Part shown: one piece after another, positions 50,883 through 60,072 of the stretch
How positions within the stretch are numbered: position 1 is the stretch's first letter
How the letters are laid out: every line of letters starts with the position of its first letter
Position numbers and translations under genes: made by a program
NCBI RefSeq assembly: GCF_009451885.1
Contig: NZ_WIAO01000003.1
Span: 221,374 to 285,373 of the forward strand
Length of the DNA stretch: 64,000 nt
From: Glycomyces albidus
GTDB lineage: Bacteria; Actinomycetota; Actinomycetes; Mycobacteriales; Micromonosporaceae
Reading direction: 5' to 3'
Notes under the pieces: generated by a model
The model's input: the letters and a program-made list of their open reading frames with translations, nothing else
The model's database searches: none
Told to the model about the DNA's origin: nothing

Positions 50883-52361
50883 ATGCACCGCACCGCGAAC
50901 CGAAACCTCGCCCTCCGAAGAACACTCGCCGCCGCGCTGGCCGCGGCACTGGCCTGGACCCTGTTCCAGATCACCGCGACCCCGGCCCAGGCACAGGCCG
51001 TGAACGTCGCCCGCTCGGCGACCCCCTCGGCCTCCTACACCTCCTCGTGGGAGACCACGGCCGCCGTCAACGACGGCATCGAACCGCCCGGCTCCAACGA
51101 CACCGTCAACCCGCGCTGGGGCACCTGGCCCCAGACCGGAACGCAATGGGTGCAGCTGACCTGGGCCGGCCCGGTCACCGTGTCCGCATCGGACCTGTAC
51201 TTCTTCGACGACTCGTTCAACAGCGGCCCCGGCGGCGTCCGCCTGCCCTCCAGCTGGCGCATCGAATATCTCAACAACGGCTCGTGGACCCCCGTCACCG
51301 GCGCCAGCGGCTACGGCGTCAACGCGAACGCCTACAACCACACCGACTTCACCGCCGTCACCACCACCGCGCTCCGAGCCGTCCTCCAGAGCGGCACCGC
51401 CTCGGTCGGCGTCCTCGAATGGAAGGTGTGGGGCCAGGGCTCCGCCGCCCAGTCCGGCAACCCGATCATCCGCGACATCTACACCGCCGACCCGGCCACC
51501 CTCGTCGTCGGCGACACCGCCTACCTCTTCACCGGCCGCGACGAGGCCGCCGCCGGCCAGCAGGCCTTCGTCATGGACGAGTGGCACGCCTACTCCTCCA
51601 CCGCACCGGCCAACAGCCGGTCCGCCTGGACCGCCCACGGCGCCCGCCTCTCCCTCGACGTCTTCGACTGGGCCGGCGCCAACGCCTGGGCCTCCGAAGT
51701 CGAGCAGGGACCCGACGGGCGGTACTACTGGTTCGTCTCGGTCGACGGCAGCACCGACAACGGGTGGATGAACATCGGCGTCGCCGTCGCGGACCACCCG
51801 CTCGGCCCGTACGAGGACGCCATCGGCGGCCCGCTCATCTCCGACTCGACCCCGAACTCGTCGGCCCTCAACATCGACCCCACCGTCTTCCGCGCCGCCG
51901 ACGGCCGGATCTACCTCTACTGGGGCTCCTACTGGCAGCCGCGCATGGTGCGACTGAACCAGGACATGACCTCGCTCGCGAGCGCCGTGACCACCCCGCA
52001 GGGCCTCACGGACTTCTGGGAGGCGCCCTGGATGTTCGAACGGAACGGCACCTACTACATGGCCTACGCCTCGAACGCCGGCGCCGACTGCGTCACCGGC
52101 TCCGCCTACGCGTGCATCCGGTACGCGACCGCCACCGACCCGGCCGGGCCCTGGACGCACCGCGGCGTCGTCCTCGGCCAGGTCACCTCGACCACCAACC
52201 ACCCGGCGATCATGCAGTTCGACGGCCAGTGGTGGATGGTCTACCACACCGCCGACGCGCCCGGCGGCGGGAACTTCCGCCGCTCGGTCGCCATGGACCG
52301 GCTGTACTTCAACGCCGACGGCACCATCCAGAAGGTAGTCCAGACCAGGGGAGCCGCCTGA
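50883..52361 (+). CDS. Secreted GH43 family glycosidase with N-terminal carbohydrate-binding domain
   Basis: 492 residues with a Sec signal ending PAQAQ (about residue 38). Residues 40-185 form a discoidin-like domain closely similar to the one near the C-terminus of the preceding protein. Residues 195-490 form a five-bladed GH43 propeller with the three expected acids: D203 (YTADPATL, base), D332 (NIDPTVF, pKa modulator) and E380 (FWEAPWMF, acid). The final NHPAIMQFDGQWWMVYHT supplies the usual His. GH43 enzymes of this type are mostly alpha-L-arabinofuranosidases or xylosidases; the context favours arabinose. The stop overlaps the next ATG by one base. Confidence 0.9.
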   Translation: MHRTANRNLALRRTLAAALAAALAWTLFQITATPAQAQAVNVARSATPSASYTSSWETTAAVNDGIEPPGSNDTVNPRWGTWPQTGTQWVQLTWAGPVTVSASDLYFFDDSFNSGPGGVRLPSSWRIEYLNNGSWTPVTGASGYGVNANAYNHTDFTAVTTTALRAVLQSGTASVGVLEWKVWGQGSAAQSGNPIIRDIYTADPATLVVGDTAYLFTGRDEAAAGQQAFVMDEWHAYSSTAPANSRSAWTAHGARLSLDVFDWAGANAWASEVEQGPDGRYYWFVSVDGSTDNGWMNIGVAVADHPLGPYEDAIGGPLISDSTPNSSALNIDPTVFRAADGRIYLYWGSYWQPRMVRLNQDMTSLASAVTTPQGLTDFWEAPWMFERNGTYYMAYASNAGADCVTGSAYACIRYATATDPAGPWTHRGVVLGQVTSTTNHPAIMQFDGQWWMVYHTADAPGGGNFRRSVAMDRLYFNADGTIQKVVQTRGAA

Positions 52362-55012
52362 TGAACCTCAACCGCCGCAACGCACTTCGCCTGGGCGCCT
52401 TGGCGTCCCTGGCCCCCGCCGGGCTCCTGCACCAGGGTCCGGCGGGGGCCGCCCCCGCGGCGTCCGAGCTGCAGGGCCCCGCATCCTGGGCGGTGCGCCC
52501 CTTCGGCCTCGACGAGGTCGCGCTCGGCGACGGGATCTTCGCCGACAAGCGCGACCGGATGCTCCACTACGCGAGCGGCTACGAGGCCGCCCGCGGCGAA
52601 CTCGCCGGACCCGACCGGATGCTCTACAACTTCCGCGCCAACGCCGGCATCCCCAACCCCGACGGCATCGCGCCGCCAGGGAGCTGGGACGACGCCAACG
52701 GCTACCTGCGCGGCCACTACTCCGGGCACTTCCTGTCCATGCTCGCCCAGGCGTACGCGAGCACCGGCGACGGCCGGTACCGCCGCAAACTCGACCACCT
52801 CGTCTCCGGGCTCGGCGAATGCCGGGACGCGCTCGCCGCGGCCGCCGCGGAAGCGACCCCCCGCGTCCCGGGCCGCAGCGGCACCGCCCTGCGCCTGACC
52901 GGCTCCCCGCTGGGCCACGCCGAACACGTGCGGCTCCCCAGTGGACTCGTCGACGCCCTCACCGAGCTCACCGTCGCGACCTGGATCAAGCCCGCCGCGA
53001 TCGACCGGACCCGCCTGCCCGACCCGAGCCAGGACCCCGCGCCGCTGCTCAACGGCGCCAAGGTCTTCGACTTCGGGGCGGACGCCGACCGGCACCTGTA
53101 CCTGACCGTGCGCGCCGACAACGCGAACCCGTACCCGCGCTTCGCCATCACGACCGGCGGCACCGCGGGGGAGCAGCGCGTCACCGCCGCCGCGCCCCTG
53201 CCGGCCGGCGCATGGACGCACCTCGCGGTCGTCCTCGGCGGCGGCACCGCCACCCTCTACGTCGACGGCGCCGCCGCGGCCTCCGGCCCGGTCGCGCTCA
53301 CCCCCGCCGACCTCGGCGCCACCGCCGCGAACTGGATCGGCCGCGGGCAGTTCCCGCAGGGGAGCGTCCAGTACCTCGGCGCCGACGTGGACGAGTTCCA
53401 CCTCTTCAGCCACGCACTGGGAGCAGGAGAGGTCGCCGCCCTGGCCGAAGGATCCGGGCCGGGCGGCGACCTCGCCTCCTACCGGTTCGACGAGGACCCG
53501 GGCCCGGTGTGCGCCGACTCCTCCGGAAACGGCCGGCACGCGGAGGTCGTCGCCCCCTACGACGGCCGCCGCCACCCCGGCTTCCTCGCCGCCTACCCCG
53601 AGACCCAGTTCCTGCGGCTCGAGGAGTTCGCGACCTACGGCGGCAACGCCGGGATCTGGGCCCCGTACTACACCACCCACAAGATCCTCGCCGGACTCCT
53701 CGACGCCCACCGCGTCGGCGGGAACACCGACGCGCTGCACATCGCCTCGGGAATCGGCGAGTGGGTCCACTCGCGACTGTCTGTTCTCGACCGCGCCCGG
53801 CTCGACCGGATGTGGTCGATCTACATCGCCGGCGAGTACGGCGGCATCAACGAGTCCCTCGCCGACCTCGCCGCCGCCGTCCCCGACCGGCCCGAGTTCC
53901 TTGAGACCGCGGCGTACTTCGACAACACGGCCCTCCTCGCCGCCACCGCCGCGGGCGAGGACCTCCTCGACGGCAAGCATGCCAACCAGCACATCCCGCA
54001 GTTCACCGGCTACCTCCGGATGTACGAGCAGGGCGCGGGCGAGGACTACTTCACCGCCGCGAAGCGGTTCTGGGACATGGTGGTGCCGCACCGCGCCTAC
54101 GCCCACGGCGGCACCGGCGTGGGCGAGATCTTCCGCGCCCGCGGCGTGATCGCCGGCTCCCTGTGGCAGTACCCGAACGACCCCAACCACGCCGAGACCT
54201 GCTGCGCCTACAACCTGATCAAACTCGCGCGGAACCTGTTCCTCCACACCGTGGACCCCAAGTACATGGAGTACTGCGAACGGGCCCTGTTCAACCAGAT
54301 CCTCGCCTCCCGCCGCGACGCCGACAGCACCGCGAGCCCGAACGTCACGTACTTCGTGCCCGTGCGCCCCGGGCAGCGCCGCGGCTACGGCAACACCGGC
54401 ACCTGCTGCGGCGGCACCGGCATGGAGAACCACACCAAGCACCAGGAGTCGGTCTACTTCGCCGGCGACGACGGCCTCTACGTCAACCTCTACATGGCGT
54501 CCACGCTCGACTGGTCCGACCGGCGCACCGAGGTCGTGCAGACCACCGGCTACCCGTTCGAGGGCGCGAGCCGCCTTGAGTTCAGCGGCCGCGGCGGCCG
54601 CTTCGACCTCAAACTGCGCGTCCCCTCCTGGGCGACGACCTTCACCGTCGAGGTCAACGGCCGCCGCCAGTGGATCGACGCCGAACCGGGCACCTACGCC
54701 ACCGTACGGCGCCGCTGGCGCGACGGCGACACCGTCGACATCGCGATGCCCCTGCGCCTCTACACCGAAGCGGCCCTGGACGACCCGCAGATCCAATCCG
54801 TCTACTACGGACCGACGGTCTTGGCGATCAAGCACGGCCCCGTCGGCACCGACCCCGCCACCGGCCTGATCGACATCGCCGTCGGCGACGACCTCGACGC
54901 GGCGTTCGAACCGACCGGCGAACCGCTCCACTTCACCGCCGACGGCTACACCTTCGCACCCCTGCACCTCGGCGACGAGGACCCGTACCACCTGTACTGG
55001 CGGCGGCAGTAG
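52361..55012 (+). CDS. Tat-exported GH146-like beta-L-arabinofuranosidase with inserted LamG domain
   Basis: 883 residues. A twin-arginine-like signal (NLNRRNALRLGALASLAPAG) starts the protein. The catalytic (alpha/alpha)6 domain of the GH127/146 clan is split: its first helices (about 45-160) are separated from the rest (about 405 on) by a LamG/concanavalin-like domain (about 170-375: LTVATWIKPA, WTHLAVVLGGGTATLYVDGAAAA). The zinc/cysteine site is intact: E612-T-C614-C615 and C682-C683 in GTCCGGTGMENHTKH, as in cysteine-nucleophile arabinofuranosidases. A C-terminal beta-sandwich ends the protein. Predicted to remove terminal beta-L-arabinofuranose from glycans outside the cell. Confidence 0.88.
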   Translation: MNLNRRNALRLGALASLAPAGLLHQGPAGAAPAASELQGPASWAVRPFGLDEVALGDGIFADKRDRMLHYASGYEAARGELAGPDRMLYNFRANAGIPNPDGIAPPGSWDDANGYLRGHYSGHFLSMLAQAYASTGDGRYRRKLDHLVSGLGECRDALAAAAAEATPRVPGRSGTALRLTGSPLGHAEHVRLPSGLVDALTELTVATWIKPAAIDRTRLPDPSQDPAPLLNGAKVFDFGADADRHLYLTVRADNANPYPRFAITTGGTAGEQRVTAAAPLPAGAWTHLAVVLGGGTATLYVDGAAAASGPVALTPADLGATAANWIGRGQFPQGSVQYLGADVDEFHLFSHALGAGEVAALAEGSGPGGDLASYRFDEDPGPVCADSSGNGRHAEVVAPYDGRRHPGFLAAYPETQFLRLEEFATYGGNAGIWAPYYTTHKILAGLLDAHRVGGNTDALHIASGIGEWVHSRLSVLDRARLDRMWSIYIAGEYGGINESLADLAAAVPDRPEFLETAAYFDNTALLAATAAGEDLLDGKHANQHIPQFTGYLRMYEQGAGEDYFTAAKRFWDMVVPHRAYAHGGTGVGEIFRARGVIAGSLWQYPNDPNHAETCCAYNLIKLARNLFLHTVDPKYMEYCERALFNQILASRRDADSTASPNVTYFVPVRPGQRRGYGNTGTCCGGTGMENHTKHQESVYFAGDDGLYVNLYMASTLDWSDRRTEVVQTTGYPFEGASRLEFSGRGGRFDLKLRVPSWATTFTVEVNGRRQWIDAEPGTYATVRRRWRDGDTVDIAMPLRLYTEAALDDPQIQSVYYGPTVLAIKHGPVGTDPATGLIDIAVGDDLDAAFEPTGEPLHFTADGYTFAPLHLGDEDPYHLYWRRQ

Positions 55013-55057
55013 CCGTCCGCCCGACCCCTTGAACCCCTGTTCAGTGAGGAGTAGGCA

Positions 55058-56338
55058 ATGAGATTCCCGAAACGGCGCGCGGCAGCGGTCCTCGCCGCGG
55101 CGACCGCCCTGGTCGCCTCCGCGTGCAGCGGCGGCGGAAGCGGCGGCGACCAGGAGGTCGTCCTCGAAGGCGTCGACGACGGCACCACCCTGACCATGTG
55201 GACCCGCGCCGCCACCGAGGCCCAGTCGCAGGCGCTCGTGGACGCCTACAACGCGAGCCACGAGAACCAGATCGAACTCACCGTCATCCCCACCGACGAC
55301 TACCAGACCCGCGTCGGCACCGCCGCGGGCAACCAGGAGCTGCCCGACCTCTTCGCGCTCGACGTGGTCTTCGCCCCCAACTTCACCACCGCCGGCGCCT
55401 ACCTGGACATCACCGACCGGATCGAGGCCCTCGACTTCGCCGACGCCCTCGCCCCCTCGCACCTCGAGGTCGGCACCGTCGACGGCGCCCGGTACCTCGT
55501 GCCCCACACCCTCGACCTCTCGGTCCTGTTCTACAACAAGGACCTCTACGCGCAGGCCGGCCTCGACCCCGAGCAGCCGCCCACCACCTTCGCCGAGTTC
55601 GCCGAGCACGCCCGCGCGGTCGACGCCCTCGGCGGCGACGTCGAGGGCACCTTCTTCGGCGGCAACTGCGGCGGCTGCTTCGTCTTCACCTGGTGGCCCA
55701 CCATCTGGGCCTCCGGCGCCGAGGTCATGAACGAGGACGGCACCGAGTCCCTCCTCGACTCCCCTGAGGCCCAGGAGGTCTACGCCACCTACCGCGGCCT
55801 CGTCGAGGACGGCGTCGTCGCCCCCGGCCACAACGAGGAGACCGGCGCGACCTGGGTGTCCTACTTCCCCGAAGGGAACATCGGGGTCATGCCCATGCCC
55901 TCGACCATGCTCGGCCTCATGCCCGAGGACATGAACATCGGCGTCGCCCCCATCCCCGGGCTCGACGGCGGCGAGTCCACCTTCGTCGGCGGCGACTCCA
56001 TCGGCATCAGCGCCAACTCCGAGAACGCGAACCAGGCGTGGGACTTCCTGCGCTGGAGCCTGGAAGCGGAGCAGCAGGTCGAACTCCTCGCCGCCAACGG
56101 CGACGTCATGGCCCGCACCGACCTCGCCGACAACGAGTACTACGCCGAGAACCCGAACGCCGCCGTCATCAACGACCTCGTCCAGGTCGGCCGCACCCCC
56201 TACTCGCTCAACTTCGGCCAGACCTTCAACGACCCGCAGGGCCCGTGGCTGCCGCTGGTCCGCGAAGCGGTCTACGGCGATCCGGACGCCGACCTGACCG
56301 CGCTCAACGACGACGTGACGGCCTCCCTCGGAAGTTAG
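55058..56338 (+). CDS. Sugar ABC transporter substrate-binding lipoprotein
   Basis: 426 residues, GAGGAG before the ATG. A signal peptide ends in lipobox VASAC (C23), followed by a Gly-rich tether. The mature protein is a family-1 extracellular solute-binding protein: TLTMWTRAATEAQSQALVDAYN, PDLFALDVVFAPNF, SVLFYNKDLYAQAGLDPEQPPTTFAEF and NSENANQAWDFLRWSLEAE. These proteins bind oligosaccharides. Lying between secreted arabinan-active enzymes and two permease genes, it probably captures the released arabino-oligosaccharides. Confidence 0.95.
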   Translation: MRFPKRRAAAVLAAATALVASACSGGGSGGDQEVVLEGVDDGTTLTMWTRAATEAQSQALVDAYNASHENQIELTVIPTDDYQTRVGTAAGNQELPDLFALDVVFAPNFTTAGAYLDITDRIEALDFADALAPSHLEVGTVDGARYLVPHTLDLSVLFYNKDLYAQAGLDPEQPPTTFAEFAEHARAVDALGGDVEGTFFGGNCGGCFVFTWWPTIWASGAEVMNEDGTESLLDSPEAQEVYATYRGLVEDGVVAPGHNEETGATWVSYFPEGNIGVMPMPSTMLGLMPEDMNIGVAPIPGLDGGESTFVGGDSIGISANSENANQAWDFLRWSLEAEQQVELLAANGDVMARTDLADNEYYAENPNAAVINDLVQVGRTPYSLNFGQTFNDPQGPWLPLVREAVYGDPDADLTALNDDVTASLGS

Positions 56339-56351
56339 GAACCACAACTCA

Positions 56352-57215
56352 ATGCGACATTCGCGCAAGCTGGCCGGCGCCCTCTACGCCGCCCCCGTGG
56401 CGGTGTTCGTGCTGGTCTTCTTCGTCGCGCCGCTGCTGCTGGTCGGACGCATGTCCGCGTCCGACTGGCCGCTGCTGGCCGGCGACCGGGGGATCAACCT
56501 CCCCGCGAACTACGAGGGGATCGCCGACAACCCGCTGTTCTGGCCCGCGGTCGGCTTCACCCTCAAGTACACCGGGATCGTCGTCGTCCTCCTCATCGGA
56601 CTCTCGCTTCTGCTGGCGCTCATCGTCGCCGACCGCCGCAAGGGCACCGGGTTCTTCCGCAGCGCCTACTTCCTGCCGACCACGCTCGGGCTCGCCTCCG
56701 CCTCGCTGCTGTTCTTCGGCTTCTACAGCCCCGCGATCGGTCCGCTCGACCCGATGCTCGAGGCGCTCGGCCTGGAACCGGTGTCGTGGCTCGGCACCCC
56801 GACGGCCGCACTGTGGTCCACAGTGGTCCTCATCGTGTGGAAGTTCGCCGGGTTCTTCATGATCATCCTGCTCGTGGGCCTCCAGTCCATCCCGCCGGAC
56901 GTCTACGAGGCCGCCCGGCTGGACGGCGCCGGCCGCATGCAGTCCTTCTGGCACGTCACGGTCCCGCTCCTGCGGCCGGCGCTCGGACTCGTCCTCATCC
57001 TCTCGGTCACCGGCTCGCTCCTGGCCTTCGATCAGTTCTTCATCCTCACCAAGGGCGGCCCGGACAACTCCACCGTCACCGTCGTCCAGCTCATCTACCG
57101 GGAGGCGTTCCAGCGCTTCGATCTCGGCGCCGCGGCCGCAATCTCCGTCGTCGTCCTCGCCGCGCTCCTGGTCCTCAACATCGTCCAGTTCCGGGCCCTC
57201 AGAAAGGACGCGTGA
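56352..57215 (+). CDS. Sugar ABC transporter permease (MalF/UgpA type)
   Basis: 287 residues with six predicted transmembrane helices. The first helix is LYAAPVAVFVLVFFVAPLLL. The cytoplasmic EAA loop that docks the ATPase is YEAARLDGAGRMQSFWHVTVPLLRP (about 192-216). It is one half of the heterodimeric permease; its stop codon overlaps the start of the second permease by one base. No ATPase gene is present in the operon, so a shared MsiK-type ATPase encoded elsewhere is expected, as in other actinobacterial sugar importers. Confidence 0.95.
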   Translation: MRHSRKLAGALYAAPVAVFVLVFFVAPLLLVGRMSASDWPLLAGDRGINLPANYEGIADNPLFWPAVGFTLKYTGIVVVLLIGLSLLLALIVADRRKGTGFFRSAYFLPTTLGLASASLLFFGFYSPAIGPLDPMLEALGLEPVSWLGTPTAALWSTVVLIVWKFAGFFMIILLVGLQSIPPDVYEAARLDGAGRMQSFWHVTVPLLRPALGLVLILSVTGSLLAFDQFFILTKGGPDNSTVTVVQLIYREAFQRFDLGAAAAISVVVLAALLVLNIVQFRALRKDA

Positions 57216-58033
57216 TGAGCACCAGGCTCTGGAGCACCTCCTACTACGTGCTCGCCGGCGGCCTCGCCGTGCTGTTCCTGTTCCCGCTGGTGTGGACCGG
57301 CTACGCCTCGGTCGCCCCGCACGGCGCCACCAACCAGCAGGACGGCTTCGGCTTCGGCAACTACGCGAGCCTCCTCGACTACGACGCCGGGCTCCTGCGG
57401 TACCTCTGGAACTCCACGTACGTCTCCGTGCTCACCGTCGCCCTGACCCTCGCCCTCTCGATCGCCGGCGGCTACGCCTTCGCCCGGTTCACCTTCCGCG
57501 GCAAGGACACCCTGTTCCTGCTCACCCTCGCGATCCTCATGGTCCCGTACTCGACCCTGCTGATCCCGCTCTACTCGATGCTCGGCGACCTGGGCCTTCG
57601 CAACACGCTCGCCGGGCTCGCGCTCGTGCTGACCCTCTACCAGCTGCCGTTCGCGGTCTTCATGATGCGCATCAGCTTCGAGGCCGTCCCCAAGGAGATC
57701 GAGGAGTCGGCGATGTGCGACGGCGCCGGCACGTTCGGCGTCCTCACCCGCATCATGCTGTTCGCGGTCTGGCCCGGCCTGATCACCGTCGGCCTGTTCT
57801 CGTTCCTCGCCGCCTGGAACGACTTCATCGCCCCGCTCATCCTCATCAGCTCGGCCGACAAGGCCGTGCTGCCGGTGGCGATCGCCAACCTCCGCCAGCA
57901 GTCGATGGGCGCGGTCGACTTCGGGGCGACCCAGGCGGGCGTGGTCGTCATGGCCCTGCCGTGCCTGGTGCTGTTCGCGCTGCTCCAGCGCCACTACGTC
58001 CGAGGATTCATGTCCGGAGCGATCAAAGGATGA
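57215..58033 (+). CDS. Sugar ABC transporter permease (MalG/UgpE type)
   Basis: 272 residues from the ATG at 57215 (AAAGGA upstream). The longer open frame runs back into the first permease and is not used. Six transmembrane helices; the EAA loop is EIEESAMCDGAGTFGVLTRIML (about 167-188), and the C-terminus ends in LLQRHYVRGFMSGAIKG, typical of MalG/LacG-type subunits. It pairs with the preceding permease. Confidence 0.95.
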   Translation: MSTRLWSTSYYVLAGGLAVLFLFPLVWTGYASVAPHGATNQQDGFGFGNYASLLDYDAGLLRYLWNSTYVSVLTVALTLALSIAGGYAFARFTFRGKDTLFLLTLAILMVPYSTLLIPLYSMLGDLGLRNTLAGLALVLTLYQLPFAVFMMRISFEAVPKEIEESAMCDGAGTFGVLTRIMLFAVWPGLITVGLFSFLAAWNDFIAPLILISSADKAVLPVAIANLRQQSMGAVDFGATQAGVVVMALPCLVLFALLQRHYVRGFMSGAIKG

Positions 58034-58035
58034 TC

Positions 58036-59916
58036 ATGAGAACACCCGTAATGCCCTCCACCGGTGCCCTGCGACCCCTGGGGACGGAGGAAGTCCGCCT
58101 CACCGGCGGCCATTGGAGCGAACGGCAGGCGGTGAACGCCTCGGCCACCATCAGGCACTGCCTGCACTGGCTCGAGGAACTCGACTGGATCGCCAACTTC
58201 GACCGCGTCGCGGCGGGCGAAGCGGCGGGCCGGCCGTTCCAGCGCGCCGGGCGCGAGTTCTCCGACTCGGAGGTCTACAAGCTCGCCGAGGCCATGGCCT
58301 GGGAGATCGGCCGCACCGGCGACGCGGACCTGGAGGCGACGTTCGTCGAGCTCACCGCCCGCATCGGGGCCGCCCAGCACGAGGACGGCTACCTGAACAC
58401 CGCGTTCGGCAACCCCGGGCAGGAGCCCCGCTACTCGAACCTCGAATGGGGCCACGAACTCTACTGCGCCGGCCACCTGATCCAGGCCGCGGTCGCCCGG
58501 CTGCGCAACCACGGCGAGGACGAGTTCGTCCGCATCGCCCGCCGCGTCGCCGACCACGTCTGCGACACCTTCGGCCCCGGCGGCATCGAGCGGATCTGCG
58601 GCCACGCCGAGATCGAGGTCGCCCTCGCCGAGTTCGCCCGCGCCACCGGCGAGGCCCGCTACCTCGAGCAGGCCCGGCTCTTCATCGAACGGCACGGTCG
58701 GAAGACCCTGCGGGAGAACGGGTTCTACTACCAGGACGACGTCCCCGTCCGCGACGCCGAGGTCCTTCGCGGCCACGCGGTTCGCGCGCTCTACCTCTCC
58801 TCGGGGGCGATCGACGTCGCCGTCGAGACCGGCGACCGGGAACTCCTGGACGCGGTCCGCCGCCAATGGGACCGCACCGTCGCCCGCCGCACCCACCTCA
58901 CCGGCGGCATGGGCTCCCAGTACGCCGACGAGGCGTTCGGCAGGGACTTCGCGCTGGGCCCCGACCGGGCCTACGCCGAGTCCTGCGCCGGCATCGGCGC
59001 GGTCATGACCGCCTGGCGCCTGACGCTCGCCACCGGCGAGTCCCACTACGGCGACATGATCGAGCGGATCGCGTGGAACGTCCTCGCGGGCGCGGTCGCC
59101 CCCGACGGCAAGGCGTTCTTCTACGCCAACCCGCTCCACCAGCGCACCGCCGACCCGGACCCGTCCGACGGCGACGCCCTCTCGCACGTCCACGCCGGCG
59201 GCCGCCGCGCCAAGTGGTTCGACGTCTCCTGCTGCCCGACCAACCTCGCCCGCACCTTCGCCCAGTTCGCCGTCTACGTGGCCACCGCCGACGACCAGGG
59301 CGTCCAGATCCACCAGCACGCCCCGGCGGCGATCGACACCCGCGTCGCCGGCACGCGCTTCGCACTCCGGATCAGCACCGCCTACCCCGACGACGGCGCG
59401 ATCACCGTCAGCGTCGAGGCCAACGACGGCGGCGAGCGCACTGTCTCCCTGCGCGTCCCGGCCTGGGCCGCCGGCGCCTCGGTCACCGGCCCGGACGGCG
59501 AGACCCGGCCTGCCGAGCCCGGCACGTTCGCCCGCGTCACCGCCGACTTCCAGGCCGGCGACGAGATCCGCCTCGACCTGCCCGTGGAGCCGCGCTGGAC
59601 CCTGCCCGACCCGCGGGTGGACGCCGTCCGCGGCTGCGCCGCCGTCGAACAGGGCCCGGTCGTCCTCTGCGCCGAATCGCTCGACGTCCCCGGCGGCGAC
59701 CTCGACGAACTCACCGTCGACACGTCCGCGGCCCCGGTCGTGCGCGACGGCCGCGTCTACGTCGCCGCCCACGTCCACGACCGCGCCGACGGCTGGCCGT
59801 ACGGCCCGGCCCCGGCCGACGACGACGGCAAGACCGCTGAAGTCCCGCTCCTGCCGTTCCGGCTCCGCGCGACCCGCGAACCCGCCGCGATGCGCGTCTG
59901 GCTGCCCGTGGACTGA
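58036..59916 (+). CDS. GH127 beta-L-arabinofuranosidase (cytoplasmic)
   Basis: 626 residues from the ATG at 58036, with AAAGGA five bases before it. An ATG at 58030 overlapping the upstream stop is the alternative. No signal peptide, so it acts on imported sugars. It matches GH127 (HypBA1-like) along its length: NLEWGHELYCAGHLIQAAVA, HLTGGMGSQY, the zinc ligands E315 and C317 (YAESCAGIG), C399 and C400 (DVSCCPTN). In HypBA1 the corresponding residues are Glu338, Cys340, Cys417 and Cys418, with Cys417 as nucleophile. Predicted to release L-arabinose from beta-arabino-oligosaccharides, the last step encoded by the operon. A terminator follows ten bases after the stop. Confidence 0.93.
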   Translation: MRTPVMPSTGALRPLGTEEVRLTGGHWSERQAVNASATIRHCLHWLEELDWIANFDRVAAGEAAGRPFQRAGREFSDSEVYKLAEAMAWEIGRTGDADLEATFVELTARIGAAQHEDGYLNTAFGNPGQEPRYSNLEWGHELYCAGHLIQAAVARLRNHGEDEFVRIARRVADHVCDTFGPGGIERICGHAEIEVALAEFARATGEARYLEQARLFIERHGRKTLRENGFYYQDDVPVRDAEVLRGHAVRALYLSSGAIDVAVETGDRELLDAVRRQWDRTVARRTHLTGGMGSQYADEAFGRDFALGPDRAYAESCAGIGAVMTAWRLTLATGESHYGDMIERIAWNVLAGAVAPDGKAFFYANPLHQRTADPDPSDGDALSHVHAGGRRAKWFDVSCCPTNLARTFAQFAVYVATADDQGVQIHQHAPAAIDTRVAGTRFALRISTAYPDDGAITVSVEANDGGERTVSLRVPAWAAGASVTGPDGETRPAEPGTFARVTADFQAGDEIRLDLPVEPRWTLPDPRVDAVRGCAAVEQGPVVLCAESLDVPGGDLDELTVDTSAAPVVRDGRVYVAAHVHDRADGWPYGPAPADDDGKTAEVPLLPFRLRATREPAAMRVWLPVD

Positions 59917-59925
59917 GCATTTTGC

Positions 59926-59957
59926 GCCGGTGCGCCCTGCTTTGCGGGCGCACCGGC
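59926..59957 (+). terminator. Terminator of the glycan-utilisation operon
   Basis: A perfect 12-bp stem (59926-59937 with 59946-59957) and an eight-base loop, right after the GH127 stop. Confidence 0.85.
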
Positions 59958-60072
59958 TCCCGTTTCGTACTGTCTGCCGGAAAAAATCGCACTGGGAGTC
60001 CAAGAGCCGCTTGGTCTTGCACGTCTAGGATGTGGTGCGTCGGGTGGGTCGGAAGAGACGAGGAACCGAATA

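Noticed and set aside
46757..50974. 1405-codon minus-strand frame opposite the secreted glycosidase
   Set aside because: Gly/Val/Asp-rich shadow of the real plus-strand gene, with no motifs and no ribosome binding site.
52241..56368. 1375-codon minus-strand frame opposite the GH146-like and binding-protein genes
   Set aside because: It spans three confident plus-strand features and has shadow composition.
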